From Mediterranea sp. An20 (GTDB lineage: Bacteria; Bacteroidota; Bacteroidia; Bacteroidales; Bacteroidaceae), in assembly GCF_002160055.1 (NCBI RefSeq), contig NZ_NFJV01000027.1, positions 1-48,118 on the forward strand: 48,118 nucleotides of DNA, in the 5' to 3' direction. Both the position numbers and the translations under genes were made by a program. Positions 1 through 8,891 of the stretch are shown here, one piece after another. The notes under the pieces were generated by a model. It ran no database searches. It had not been told where the DNA came from and saw only the letters and a program-made list of their open reading frames with translations. Every line of letters starts with the position of its first letter. Position 1 is the first letter of the stretch.

Positions 1-166
1 AGTCTGCACTTTCATTTCCGCTTTCATTTTTCTTTACCAGCGAGATGAAGACATTCTCCGCATAGGGTTCAAGGTCCATATACGGGGCGATGGCGGAGCT
101 CCTGCTCTCCCGGCTGCCGGAAGAGGTTGAAATACAGGAAGCGGTTCCATTGGACATGTAAGCCAT
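1..166 (-). CDS. Partial unknown gene, 5' end only
   Basis: An open frame runs from an ATG at 166 (second in-frame ATG at 157) off the left edge, giving about 55 residues rich in Ser early and Glu/Asn later, with no stop. I do not recognise the protein. It is divergent from the DUF1848 gene and would share the short space that holds that gene's promoter. A second, shorter frame on the same strand stops after about 33 codons, so coding status is uncertain. More sequence to the left would settle it. Confidence 0.35.
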   Translation of the reverse strand, partial: MAYMSNGTASCISTSSGSRESRSSAIAPYMDLEPYAENVFISLVKKNESGNESAD

Positions 167-180
167 CCATGCTACCTTTG
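149..180 (+). promoter_or_regulatory. Bacteroidetes-type promoter for the DUF1848 gene
   Basis: A -7 box TACCTTTG lies at 173-180, with a -33-like ATTG at 149-152 and a 20-nt spacer. Transcription would start near 187. This is inside the longest DUF1848 reading frame, so it argues for the ATG at 263 rather than the ATG at 182. Confidence 0.5.
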
Positions 181-262
181 CATGGGCAAAGAGAAACATA
201 AAAACAGTCAGGACAGGCATCCGCAAGGATGTTTGTCCTTTAACCCTATAAAACAGATTACC

Positions 263-1324
263 ATGGCCTGGAAAAAAGTCACATTGAATATAAACGGCCT
301 GAGCGTGGAAGCCCAGGCTCCTGAAATCATATCCGCGAGCAGAAGCACCGACATCCCCGCTTTCTACGCGGACTGGTTCTTTCACCGGCTTGAAGCCGGA
401 TATTCCGTCTGGAACAACCCTTTCAACGGGATGAAAAGCTACGTGTCCTTCCAGAACACGAGATTCATCGTCTTCTGGTCGAAAAACCCGAAACCGCTCC
501 TGCCTTACCTGCCTGTCCTGAAAGAAAAAGGCATCGGCTGCTATGTCCAGTTCACCCTGAACGACTATGAGGAGGACGGGTTGGAGACCGGAATCCCCCC
601 GTTGGAGGAACGTATCGGTACTTTCAAGGCCCTTTCCGAAATACTGGGTAAGGAAGCGGTCATCTGGCGGTTCGACCCGCTGATACTGACGGACGGCATT
701 TCCATAGACACCTTGCTGAAAAAGATTGAGCGGATAGGAACGGAGATACACGGCTGCACGGAAAAACTCGTGTTCAGCTTCGCGGACATAGCCACCTACC
801 GGAGGGTCAAGGCCAACATGGATGGCAGCGGTATCCCGTACCGTGAATGGGACAGGCAGTCCATGGAAGAACTGGCCGGAAGACTTTCCCGCCTGAACCG
901 CGACAAGGGCTGGCGCCTGGAACTGGCCACCTGCGGCGAGAACCTGGACCTTGGCAGATACCGGATATCGCGCAACCGGTGCATAGACGGAGACCTGATC
1001 GCGCGGCTGGCGTGGAAAGACAGGGAGCTGATGTCGGCAATGGGAATCTGTGTCCAGGAACAGCCCGGACCGGACTTCGACATGAACGCCCTGCCTTACG
1101 GCGCGGTGCTGCTCCCCGGCAACAGATATTTCATCAGCAACCACCGGAAAGACCCGGGACAGCGGACGGCTTGCGGCTGCATGGTCTCCAAGGACATCGG
1201 GGAATACAACACCTGCCCCCACCTTTGCGAATACTGCTATGCCAACGCAAGCAAGCGGGCGGCGACGGACAACTGGAAGATGCACCTGAAACATCCGACA
1301 GGTGAAACGATTACGGGAAAATGA
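263..1324 (+). CDS. DUF1848 family protein, probable Fe-S cluster protein
   Basis: The N-terminal part carries the family signature ISASRSTDIPAFYADWF followed by a stretch ending VFWSKNPKP, and the C-terminus holds a Cys cluster (CGC...CPHLCEYCYAN) of the kind that binds an iron-sulphur cluster and resembles radical-SAM relatives. The frame is open from an ATG at 182, but a promoter -7 box at 173-180 would place the transcript start downstream of that codon, so I use the ATG at 263 (353 aa). The biochemical role of the family is not established. It stands alone on the plus strand, back to back with an unknown gene and converging on the transfer operon, so it is most likely ICE cargo. Confidence 0.8.
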   Translation: MAWKKVTLNINGLSVEAQAPEIISASRSTDIPAFYADWFFHRLEAGYSVWNNPFNGMKSYVSFQNTRFIVFWSKNPKPLLPYLPVLKEKGIGCYVQFTLNDYEEDGLETGIPPLEERIGTFKALSEILGKEAVIWRFDPLILTDGISIDTLLKKIERIGTEIHGCTEKLVFSFADIATYRRVKANMDGSGIPYREWDRQSMEELAGRLSRLNRDKGWRLELATCGENLDLGRYRISRNRCIDGDLIARLAWKDRELMSAMGICVQEQPGPDFDMNALPYGAVLLPGNRYFISNHRKDPGQRTACGCMVSKDIGEYNTCPHLCEYCYANASKRAATDNWKMHLKHPTGETITGK

Positions 1325-1379
1325 CCTGAAAAACAAGGGAGAACCAGACGGCCGCAACCGCCAGGTCCTCCCTTTTCTT

Positions 1380-1874
1380 CTACTCCTCAAAAAGCAGCAT
1401 GTATTCCACCTTTCTTCTGCGTTCGATGCTCGGTACCACCTTGCCCCGGTAACACCGGAAGGAAACATACTCCCTGTAGATGTTCCGGTCTCCGGCTTCC
1501 AGCTTCTCCAACAGCCGGCTTTTGGGCATCTTCCCGTACCCCTTGAGGCGGTAAGCCCCCACATTGTAGGCCAATACGCTGACGAGCAGGGAATCGCGCC
1601 CCAGATAACTGAACATGCGGCACAGCTTGTGCAAATCCGCCCTCAGAATAGAATCACCCTGGGCTTTGGTGATGCTGTTGGTGAACTTTTCTCCGGGCAG
1701 TACCTTGTGTCCCCAACCTACGTAAGGCCAATGCTTCTTTTCACCATGCCAACCCTCGAACCGCTTGATGCACTCGACGGCCAGATTGAACTTGTCCTGT
1801 CCTTCCTTTACCGGATTTTCTGCCCGTAACGGCATACTCAAAAGGCAGACGGCAGCCAGTATTCCGATCCTCAT
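1380..1874 (-). CDS. Conjugation-associated lysozyme (GH24-like)
   Basis: A 164-aa secreted protein. Residues 1-18 form a signal peptide (MRIGILAAVCLLSMPLRA). After that, a lysozyme-like core has IKRFEGWHGEKKHWPYVGWG, where the Glu of FEG is the likely catalytic acid and the V-G-W-G-H stretch matches the GYGH region of phage-type muramidases. In Bacteroidales transfer operons the last gene is usually such a lysozyme, thought to open peptidoglycan locally for the mating channel. Its start overlaps the end of the TraQ-like gene by 4 nt (ATGA), which indicates translational coupling. Confidence 0.85.
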   Translation of the reverse strand: MRIGILAAVCLLSMPLRAENPVKEGQDKFNLAVECIKRFEGWHGEKKHWPYVGWGHKVLPGEKFTNSITKAQGDSILRADLHKLCRMFSYLGRDSLLVSVLAYNVGAYRLKGYGKMPKSRLLEKLEAGDRNIYREYVSFRCYRGKVVPSIERRRKVEYMLLFEE

Positions 1875-2440
1875 GGCAGCACGGGTTTGCTTATCAGGCC
1901 GGCGGCAGGATGAAGGACAACGGCCGTATCGCCGGGCTGCACCATGACCTGGGTGCCGGTGTCCCCTTTGCCGGCGGCATCCCCGCCTTCCTCTCCGTCA
2001 TCGCTCTCATTGTTGAAGTCGAAAGTCAGCAGGCAGAGCTGCGCGGGCTCGCTGTTGTCCTCGAAATAGATGTCGATGCTCTGCTGGTCCTCGCATTCCG
2101 AAGTATAGTACATGCGGAACACCTCCCTGTCCAGCGGATAGCGGTCGTTGGGCAGCAGCACCATCCCGTCGTCCATGCGCAACGTGCCCTCGCCGTCCGG
2201 CTGGAAATAACGGACGGTATAGCGGGCATCTTTGAAGCGCCCCTCGCGCTTGAGCTCGCATCTGATTTCCACGGTCTCGCCTTTCACGATACGGGCAGGA
2301 ACCGGCATGGTCTCCACCGTAAAGGGGTATGACTGCTGCACGTCAAGGCTGTCCTCGCAGGAAGCGAGCAGGCACACCGCCAGCCCCGTCAGGGCCAAAA
2401 GGGCCAGAAGCCCCATCTTCTTGTTGGTCTTTTTGTCCAT
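1871..2440 (-). CDS. traQ: Conjugative transfer protein TraQ-like (DUF3872), lipoprotein
   Basis: The protein is 189 aa. The N-terminus is a basic segment, a hydrophobic stretch (LLALLALTGLAVCLLASC) and a lipobox Cys, so it is a probable lipoprotein. The following region (residues about 35-150) is beta-rich and matches the DUF3872 family that occupies this position in CTnDOT-type operons. The last 40 residues are acidic and Gly-rich, probably disordered. Position between traP and the lysozyme supports the name. Exact function in transfer is unknown. Confidence 0.8.
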   Translation of the reverse strand: MDKKTNKKMGLLALLALTGLAVCLLASCEDSLDVQQSYPFTVETMPVPARIVKGETVEIRCELKREGRFKDARYTVRYFQPDGEGTLRMDDGMVLLPNDRYPLDREVFRMYYTSECEDQQSIDIYFEDNSEPAQLCLLTFDFNNESDDGEEGGDAAGKGDTGTQVMVQPGDTAVVLHPAAGLISKPVLP

Positions 2441-2476
2441 AATGATTCTTGTTTTAACGGTTTGTAAACTATTGTC

Positions 2477-3352
2477 TTATTCAATCGGGAAATTCTTCCG
2501 GAGGTATTCGTTCAGGTCCTTGCAGCCGGCATACATGTCGGAACAGTCGTCTATACGGTCTCCATACCGCTTCTGCAAAGCCTTCAGTGTCCTCCTCCCC
2601 GCATCATCGTTGTCAAGGTAGCATCTTATCTTTCCATACCTGTCAAGATAGGGATACGCCCGTTCAAGCAGCGCCACCGAATTGAGGACGATATAGTCCT
2701 CGCCGCAACTGATGCCGAGCACCATCCACGAGAGGTAGTCCATGAAGCCCTCGAACAGGTTGCAGGTGGCGGATCCGTTGAATATGCCGGACAGGTCCTT
2801 GGGCGGCAGGCACCATTTCATGAAGCGTGTCCGCAGCTCGTAACCGCCGCCCAGATTCCGGAACCCCACGGCAAAATACTTCTTTCCGTACAGCCGGAAC
2901 CGCACCTCCTCGCAGTGCGGAAGGGCGATGTCCGCAGGAATCCCGCGTTCCTTCAGGTAGCCGAGCAGGGCACGGCTGTACAAAGGCCCGCAGGCTACCT
3001 CCTCGAACCGAGGGGACTCTTTCCGTTTTGCCGTCCCCGTCCCTTTCCCCGGTCCGGGCAGCTTGGAGAGAGCCGGCAGCGAACCTCCATATACTCCGGC
3101 GATGAATCGGGCCTGCTCCATGAAGCCGCCACAGCCCGCAAGTTCCCGGGCAAGGGTGAAGATATCACCGCCACGTCCGGTCCCGAAGTCATGCCAGACC
3201 CCCTTGCGGGTGTTCACATGGAACGACGGCGTCCTTTCCTCCCGGCAGGGTGACGAATACCAGCACTCGTCCCCGTGCCGTCTGACAGGCTCATGTCCCA
3301 GACGGGACAGGAATTCCTCGATGGGAATGCCTCTTATCATCTCTATGTCCAT
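2477..3352 (-). CDS. traP: TraP-like DNA primase (CHC2 zinc finger, Toprim)
   Basis: A 291-aa protein with a CHC2 zinc-binding domain at about residues 8-70 (His/Cys residues around CWYSSPC, then RTPSFHV and WHDFGTGRGGD), as in DnaG-type primases. A Toprim-like region follows with LFEGFMDYLSW (catalytic Glu) and CYLDNDDAGRR (DxD). It probably primes complementary-strand synthesis of transferred DNA in the recipient. It is shorter than chromosomal DnaG and lacks a helicase-binding tail, as is usual for the conjugative form. It lies 6 nt after traO. Confidence 0.85.
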   Translation of the reverse strand: MDIEMIRGIPIEEFLSRLGHEPVRRHGDECWYSSPCREERTPSFHVNTRKGVWHDFGTGRGGDIFTLARELAGCGGFMEQARFIAGVYGGSLPALSKLPGPGKGTGTAKRKESPRFEEVACGPLYSRALLGYLKERGIPADIALPHCEEVRFRLYGKKYFAVGFRNLGGGYELRTRFMKWCLPPKDLSGIFNGSATCNLFEGFMDYLSWMVLGISCGEDYIVLNSVALLERAYPYLDRYGKIRCYLDNDDAGRRTLKALQKRYGDRIDDCSDMYAGCKDLNEYLRKNFPIE

Positions 3353-3358
3353 AGGCTT

Positions 3359-3937
3359 TTAATTGATGATGAATTTCAGTCCCAGACCGAACTGCGTCGT
3401 GAACACCCCGAGCGAGCTTCCCCACAGGGCACGCTCGCGGACATTCGCAAGCAGCACGATACGGTCCGTAATGTAAGTCTCAAGCTCCAGCGTCAGGGCA
3501 CCGCCATAGACAAAGGCATCCCTGTCAAGCAGCATGGAGCCGTCGGGCATCATCCTCCCGCCCCAGTTCACCGTCTCATAGCCGGCCAATGCCGAACCGC
3601 CGACGGACAGGAAGAATGTCCTTGTCGGGTCGGACAGGAACTTCAGATAGTAACCGCCCTCCGCCGTGAAATGCGCACGGGGAATGGAATTTCCACGGTA
3701 ATCATAATTCCTCTGCAGGTATTCGGCGCCGGCTACCCACCGGTCGGCCTTCTTCGTATATCCTGACACGGCGAATCCCGTGTACCAGTTCATCGGGGAT
3801 TTCGAGCCCCCGGCAAAGCCTCCCCTGAGTTCCACGCCCTTCATCCCGGGCAGGTACCGTTGGGCGTATGCCTGCCCCGAGGACAGGGCAAGCGATACGC
3901 AGACGGCAAGCAAAAACAGATATCTCTTCATGGTCAT
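3359..3937 (-). CDS. traO: Conjugative transfer protein TraO
   Basis: A 192-aa exported protein with signal peptide MKRYLFLLAVCVSLALSSG ending QAYAQ. The mature part is rich in alternating hydrophobic and aromatic strands (GVELRGGFAGG, AGAEYLQRNYDYRG, TAEGGYYLKFL, FGLGLKFIIN) and ends in an aromatic-poor beta strand, consistent with a small outer-membrane or periplasmic beta-rich protein. It matches the TraO family by sequence and position. Its start overlaps the traN stop by 4 nt (ATGA), so the ATG at 3937 is preferred to the one at 3931. Confidence 0.85.
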   Translation of the reverse strand: MTMKRYLFLLAVCVSLALSSGQAYAQRYLPGMKGVELRGGFAGGSKSPMNWYTGFAVSGYTKKADRWVAGAEYLQRNYDYRGNSIPRAHFTAEGGYYLKFLSDPTRTFFLSVGGSALAGYETVNWGGRMMPDGSMLLDRDAFVYGGALTLELETYITDRIVLLANVRERALWGSSLGVFTTQFGLGLKFIIN

Positions 3938-4914
3938 CTCACTTTAAGTTCGTTGATGACCCTCGCTCTCACGATATCCTCACTCTCCACGGTGAAGGTC
4001 TGGTGCCGTCCTCCGCTCTTCTCGTGCATCTCCACCACCAGCATCTTGTCCGCCGGGATGGTGAACTTGTCGAAGACGAAGACGGTGCGCTCCTCCTTTT
4101 TCCCGGCTACGACGGTGGCATAGTTGTAGGCACGCAGCGGGAAAATGACCTGTTCCTGGATGGCCGTGCGCTTCATCACCTTCTTGTCCACGATCTTGAA
4201 CGTGATGAAATCCACGTCATAGGGCACATTCGAAGTATTCCTGACCTGCGTGTGGAAATAGAGCAGGCCGTTGTGCGTGTAAAGCCCCCGCAGCAGGTAC
4301 TGGATGCCGAAAGCCTGGCTGCCTACATGCTTGACGTGACGCCTGTTGTCCTTGTGGATGGCCTTGGCGATCAGGTGCACCAGCTTCGGCGACTCGCTGC
4401 CGAGCTCCTTCAGATAGATGTCCATGGCGTTGTTCGGACGGTTCACTTCACTGCCGTCATGGATGAAGTCCTTCATCTCGATGTTCAGCAGCAGCGGCTC
4501 GTCGGCATACTTCACATTGAACGTGTAGAAACTGCCGCTTTCCGTAATCACCGACATGTTGGTCTCTTCCCGGAAGTTTTTCACCGTGGCCTTGACGCGG
4601 ATGACATTCTCCGCACCGTCTGCCTTGCCAGCGATCAGGTTCGGGGAACCGAGGTCCACATAGCGCACCGCCGAGGGGAAGATGATGTGGGTGGTCTTCC
4701 CGTATGTCACTTCCAGGCCGTAAGGCGGGATCATGCGGTCATAGGTGAGTTTCCGTGACAGGCCGTGGTAGATGTCCCCGTCCTCCTGTCCGGGATAGAT
4801 GTCCTCCACGAGGGTGATACTGTCCGCAGCGGTCTGCGTAGAATCCGCCGTTTCCTGTGCGGAAGCGGCCGTGGCGCCCGAAATGAGGGCAAGCATTACA
4901 AAAATCTTTTTCAT
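3934..4914 (-). CDS. traN: Conjugative transfer protein TraN (DUF4138)
   Basis: A 326-aa protein with a signal peptide (MKKIFVMLALISGATAASAQ) and a beta-rich periplasmic body typical of DUF4138. It is the Bacteroidetes counterpart of VirB9-type outer-membrane-complex subunits and should form part of the channel with TraM and TraO. Two recognisable blocks are LTYDRMIPPYGLEVTYGKTT, at the start of the mature domain, and FNVKYADEPLLLNIEMKD. It lies between traM and traO in the usual order. Confidence 0.9.
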   Translation of the reverse strand: MKKIFVMLALISGATAASAQETADSTQTAADSITLVEDIYPGQEDGDIYHGLSRKLTYDRMIPPYGLEVTYGKTTHIIFPSAVRYVDLGSPNLIAGKADGAENVIRVKATVKNFREETNMSVITESGSFYTFNVKYADEPLLLNIEMKDFIHDGSEVNRPNNAMDIYLKELGSESPKLVHLIAKAIHKDNRRHVKHVGSQAFGIQYLLRGLYTHNGLLYFHTQVRNTSNVPYDVDFITFKIVDKKVMKRTAIQEQVIFPLRAYNYATVVAGKKEERTVFVFDKFTIPADKMLVVEMHEKSGGRHQTFTVESEDIVRARVINELKVR

Positions 4915-4934
4915 GTCCGTTGAATTTTAATTGG

Positions 4935-6227
4935 TTATTGATTATTGTCCTGATACAGCATCAGCGTATATCCAGACTTGAGATGCACCTTCTCTTCGCG
5001 CATCTTCCTGGAAATGTATTGCGACACGCCCTGTATGGCGCCCCTCCCGAGTTCGGACAGGAGCTGGTCTCCCGCCGACTGGTTGGTGATGGAGATGGTC
5101 GTGCCGAGGTTCTGTCCCAAGTTGGCGGCCACTTCCCTGACCGCGTCCGCTTCCATCGAGCCGGGAATGAATATCCCCGCCTGTCCGTCGCTGTCCAGCA
5201 CGGCCAGTTCCACCGGAATGACGGTGCCGCCATACTCGACCTGGAGAATCCGGATGTCAAGGCGCTCTCCCTGGATGCGTCCTTCACCCGTGAGCAGGGT
5301 GTTCCGTGGCAGGACATGCCCGCCGACACGCATGGCCTCCAGCAGCCTGAGGCGCACGCTCTGCCCGCTGATGACGGTCTGGTCGCCGTGCACACAGGCA
5401 CGGATGGTGTTCCTGGCCGCTTGTGTCCCGGCATCGCCCACAGCCGTGTGGAAGCCCGCATCCGCTGCGGAAAGCAGTCTCGTAAGCTGTACCGAATCAG
5501 TGACAGGCTGAAGAAGGAATGACACCACCGGAGCGGAGACCAGCCCTACGGGAACGGCTTCCGCCTTCCTGCCCTTTGACGGACTTTCCTCCTCAGGGTT
5601 GTCCGCAGTTCCCGTACTGCCGCCCGCCGGCATGTACCTGGCGGCCAGCTCGTAGGACTTCTCCAGCAGGGCCACCTGCTCCTCGTAGCTCGGTCCGGCG
5701 TTCTGCTGCGCAGCCGCCTGGCGGAGCTGTTCCACCTCGGCTTTCAGGGCCTCCTTCTCCGGATCTTCCTCCGGACTCTCGTAAAAACTTCCGAGCGTGG
5801 CGTTGATGTCGTTGTAGGCCGAGGCGGAAGAAGCGAAAGCTTCCGCCCTGCCGTTCCCGCCGCCCCGGTGCTGCCGGCTTCCGCTTTCACGGACGGCATC
5901 CTCCGCCATATCCGGTTCCGGGACATTCTCCTGCCTGCGTTCATCTGCCAGGGCGGAGAAGTCAGCCAGCGTGCGCATCTTCTCCTCCTGCCTGCGTCTC
6001 ATGTCATCCAGTTCGTAGGCGGCCATCTTGTCCGCCTCGATGCCGGTGCCCCTCGGGGCGGGAAGCTCGGCATTGAAGCCCGTCTTCCTTTCCTCTTCCT
6101 GCCTGTCCTTTTCCGACGGTGCGAAAATCAGCCACATGCATCCGAGGAACAGCAGGAACATACCGGTGAAAACCAGATATTTCCTGACTTTCTGCTTCTG
6201 TTTCAATCTTTCTGCGTCCGTACTCAT
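4935..6227 (-). CDS. traM: Conjugative transposon protein TraM
   Basis: The frame is open from 6305, but its first 26 residues overlap traL and have the composition of an out-of-frame segment. The ATG at 6227 starts the expected MSTDAERLKQKQKVRKYLVF, 4 nt after the traL stop, giving 430 aa. It has a basic N-terminus, one membrane helix (about residues 19-38), a long polar, coiled-coil-prone region and a beta-rich C-terminal domain ending MLYQDNNQ. This layout matches VirB10-like channel proteins that span the periplasm. Confidence 0.9.
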   Translation of the reverse strand: MSTDAERLKQKQKVRKYLVFTGMFLLFLGCMWLIFAPSEKDRQEEERKTGFNAELPAPRGTGIEADKMAAYELDDMRRRQEEKMRTLADFSALADERRQENVPEPDMAEDAVRESGSRQHRGGGNGRAEAFASSASAYNDINATLGSFYESPEEDPEKEALKAEVEQLRQAAAQQNAGPSYEEQVALLEKSYELAARYMPAGGSTGTADNPEEESPSKGRKAEAVPVGLVSAPVVSFLLQPVTDSVQLTRLLSAADAGFHTAVGDAGTQAARNTIRACVHGDQTVISGQSVRLRLLEAMRVGGHVLPRNTLLTGEGRIQGERLDIRILQVEYGGTVIPVELAVLDSDGQAGIFIPGSMEADAVREVAANLGQNLGTTISITNQSAGDQLLSELGRGAIQGVSQYISRKMREEKVHLKSGYTLMLYQDNNQ

Positions 6228-6231
6228 GGCC

Positions 6232-6525
6232 TTACCTGTTGAACTGGTTAAAGAATTCCTCCATCTCCCGTATCCGCCCGTCGGAAAGGGAATCGGCCGG
6301 GACAATATCCGGAATGTCGAGAGGCTCTATCCTGATGACCTCCCTTCGGGCATCCTCCCGTCCGATGTCATATACCGCACGGAAAATCATATAGAAGTTG
6401 CCCAGTGCGAAAAGTGCGGCCGCCACGAGAACGGTCGCCGTTCTCTGCCGGGGGCTGAGCCTGTCGCACAGGCCGCGCAGCCTGCCCCCGATGAAATCCT
6501 TGATTCTTACATACATTTTTCCCAT
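6232..6525 (-). CDS. traL: Conjugative transfer protein TraL (DUF3989)
   Basis: A 97-aa small membrane protein. It has a basic N-terminal segment, one hydrophobic helix (VLVAAALFALGNFYMIF) and a polar tail. It belongs to the DUF3989 family found between traK and traM in this operon type. Probably an inner-membrane accessory subunit of the channel; no enzymatic motif is present. Confidence 0.85.
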   Translation of the reverse strand: MGKMYVRIKDFIGGRLRGLCDRLSPRQRTATVLVAAALFALGNFYMIFRAVYDIGREDARREVIRIEPLDIPDIVPADSLSDGRIREMEEFFNQFNR

Positions 6526-6536
6526 GATTCTTGATT

Positions 6537-7160
6537 TTATCTGTCATACATTCTGATATCCCTGTTCTCCAGCACGCGGAACGCCTCCAGGATGAACCCG
6601 TGCGGGTTGTTGTCGCTGCGTGTGGAATTGAGCAGCCGTCCCTGCGTCACGAGGCTCCGCTCCGTGACGCTTTTCTCCCTGATGATGAAAAGCCGGGCAT
6701 AGGTAGTGACGCCATACGGGTAGGCGTTGAAGTCGCACCTGACGCTGTCCACCTTGATTCGCTGGTTCACATTGCCCGAGATGACGCGGTTGTAGTACCC
6801 CTGTTCCGCCAGGTCCACATAGTGGGTATAGGCTGAACGGTCGCTCAGGAACATGGCCCGCTGGATGTTGCTTTCGATGGCATCCTTGTCGGGCGCGAGC
6901 GAGTAGAACAGCTCATGAAAGCGTCTGACATGCTCCCTCGCTTCGACGGGACGGTTCTGTTCCAGGTCCTGCGAGAGGGCGAGCATGAGCGACTTTCCCT
7001 CGTCCAGCACATAGATTTTCTGACGCTGGGCTTCGGCGAAACTGTAAGCCTTCCATACGGAGAAGCCCACAAGCAGGGTGCATACACCCAGATAGACGAT
7101 TCCGAAAAGGCGCAGATGCCGGAAGCTGGTCTCGATATTTGTCAATGATTTGAATTCCAT
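6537..7160 (-). CDS. traK: Conjugative transfer protein TraK
   Basis: The protein is 207 aa. It begins with the characteristic MEFKSLTNIETSFRHLRLFG and one membrane helix (IVYLGVCTLLVGFSVW) followed by a periplasmic domain with an NTF2-like pattern. It corresponds to VirB8-type scaffold proteins of type IV secretion. Spacing is 11 nt to traL and 27 nt from traJ, consistent with one transcript. Confidence 0.9.
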   Translation of the reverse strand: MEFKSLTNIETSFRHLRLFGIVYLGVCTLLVGFSVWKAYSFAEAQRQKIYVLDEGKSLMLALSQDLEQNRPVEAREHVRRFHELFYSLAPDKDAIESNIQRAMFLSDRSAYTHYVDLAEQGYYNRVISGNVNQRIKVDSVRCDFNAYPYGVTTYARLFIIREKSVTERSLVTQGRLLNSTRSDNNPHGFILEAFRVLENRDIRMYDR

Positions 7161-7187
7161 TCTTTTGCTGTTTTAGATTGTTTGTCA

Positions 7188-8216
7188 TTACTTGAACAGC
7201 CTTCCTGCCACGTTGCCCACGGCGGCACCGGCGGTGCCCGCCACCACGGCCCCCGTCTTGGATGCAGTCTGGCTCACGTTCTTCCCATAATTGCCTGCCC
7301 CTCCGCCTGCCTGCACGATCCAGTTCGCCACGGTCGGGATGGTGAAATACCCGATGATGCCGATGATGAGGAACGTGATGTACACGGCGTTGGAGCCGTC
7401 CGGTATGAATGTGGGGTCGGACAGCTGCTCGATGTCCTTCTGGAGCATCAGCACCTGGATGCGGGCCAGGACGCTGCTGAACAGGTCAGAGACGGGCAGC
7501 CACAGGTAGATGCTGATGTAGCGCACGAACCACTGGGAGAGCGAGGCCTGGAAGCCGTCCCAGCAGGACAGGGCGAACGAGATGGGACCCAGTATGGAAA
7601 GCACGATCAGGAAGAATGTCCTGAGCGTGTCGATGACCAGCGCGGCGGCATTGAACATCAGTTCCAGCAACTCGCGGAAGAAATTCTGCACGGACTTCTT
7701 CATGTTGTACATCGCGCGGTCCACATACATCCCGCAGGCCTCAATTGCGTCCAAAGCTCCCAATTCGTCCAGCTTGTTGTCGAACGCCTCCTTGTCCACC
7801 AGGTAGGCCGTCTCGGGATTCCTCCGCATCGCCTCGAACTCCAGCCTGTCCTTCTGCTCCCTGTACTCGTTCATGTCGAAGGTCTGCGTTTCCAGTATCC
7901 TGTGCGTTCCGGTCACAATGGGCGACAGGACGCTGTTGAGCGTGCCCAGCACGATTGTCGGGAAGAACATGATGCAGATGCCCAGGGCGAACGGACGGAG
8001 CAGCGGGAACACGTCCACCGGCTCGGCCCTCGCCAGCGACTGCCAGACGCGGTACGCCACATAGAACAGGGCGCCCAGTCCGGCAAGGCCCTTGGCCACT
8101 CCGGTCATCTGCGAGCAGAGCGGCATCATGTCCGTGTACAGGCTCTGCAGGATCTGGTGCAGATTGTCAAAACTCACAGCCAACAATACCATAAGCCATA
8201 CATCTTGAATTACCAA
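7188..8216 (-). CDS. traJ: Conjugative transposon protein TraJ (polytopic membrane protein)
   Basis: A 342-aa integral membrane protein with several hydrophobic helices (residues about 40-60, 75-95, 195-220, 260-310) and a Gly/Ala-rich tail. It corresponds to VirB6-type inner-membrane channel subunits. The start overlaps the end of the DUF4141 gene by 7 nt, so the two are translationally coupled. Confidence 0.9.
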   Translation of the reverse strand: MVIQDVWLMVLLAVSFDNLHQILQSLYTDMMPLCSQMTGVAKGLAGLGALFYVAYRVWQSLARAEPVDVFPLLRPFALGICIMFFPTIVLGTLNSVLSPIVTGTHRILETQTFDMNEYREQKDRLEFEAMRRNPETAYLVDKEAFDNKLDELGALDAIEACGMYVDRAMYNMKKSVQNFFRELLELMFNAAALVIDTLRTFFLIVLSILGPISFALSCWDGFQASLSQWFVRYISIYLWLPVSDLFSSVLARIQVLMLQKDIEQLSDPTFIPDGSNAVYITFLIIGIIGYFTIPTVANWIVQAGGGAGNYGKNVSQTASKTGAVVAGTAGAAVGNVAGRLFK

Positions 8217-8854
8217 TAGCGTTCATTGGGTGAGCCGTAGAGGGCCATCACGCGGTCCAGGTCGTTCTGCTTCTTGGCACGCAGGTAGGACACGCCGATG
8301 TTCTTGTTGGTGTAGTACTGCACCAGGCTGCGGTATTGCAGCATGTCCGTATAGCACCGGTCGATGATGTCCATGCGTTCCTTGTCGTTCATCGAGAGGC
8401 CGTTCTCGTTGACCACCGTCTTCAGGTCCGTCAGCAGGTGGGCGCTCTCCTCCAGAAGCTTCGTGTAGCCGAGGGCGATGGCGCTCAGCTCCTCCGGCGT
8501 GAAATAGGGGTCACTCAGCATACGCTCATAGCTGGTCACGTAGATTTCCGTGATGTCGCCGACCATCAGGATGGTCTGCTGCACCTTGCGGGCGTCCCGC
8601 ACGAGGTTCTTCACTTTCCTCAGCCCGTCATAATACTCCTTGCCCTGCTGGTAGATTTTCACGGTCTCCTGAAAATTCTTCAGCATGTTTCCGGCCGTCG
8701 AGGATGTGTGCACGATGTTCTTGGCGGCGTTGATGATACCCTGGGCAAGATTCCCGGGATCTGTCACCACCCACTGGGCGTGCGCCCTGCCCGCCGACAG
8801 CAGGCAGAACAGGCATAATGCCGTAATGATTCTTGTTTTTGTATTCATTGTCAT
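8210..8854 (-). CDS. traI: DUF4141 family TraI-type transfer protein
   Basis: A 214-aa exported protein. Signal peptide covers about residues 1-27 (ending GRAHAQ). The mature protein is almost entirely helical and charged (VKNLVRDARKVQQTI, LMVGDITEIYVTSYERML), as in the DUF4141 family that occupies the traI slot and resembles VirB5-like periplasmic helical proteins. An ATG at 8848 is also possible. The position between the traH slot and traJ fits. This is not the F-plasmid relaxase of the same name. Confidence 0.85.
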   Translation of the reverse strand: MTMNTKTRIITALCLFCLLSAGRAHAQWVVTDPGNLAQGIINAAKNIVHTSSTAGNMLKNFQETVKIYQQGKEYYDGLRKVKNLVRDARKVQQTILMVGDITEIYVTSYERMLSDPYFTPEELSAIALGYTKLLEESAHLLTDLKTVVNENGLSMNDKERMDIIDRCYTDMLQYRSLVQYYTNKNIGVSYLRAKKQNDLDRVMALYGSPNERYW

Positions 8855-8891
8855 CTGATTTTAATTGTTGGTAAATCGGTTTGCTGTAAAT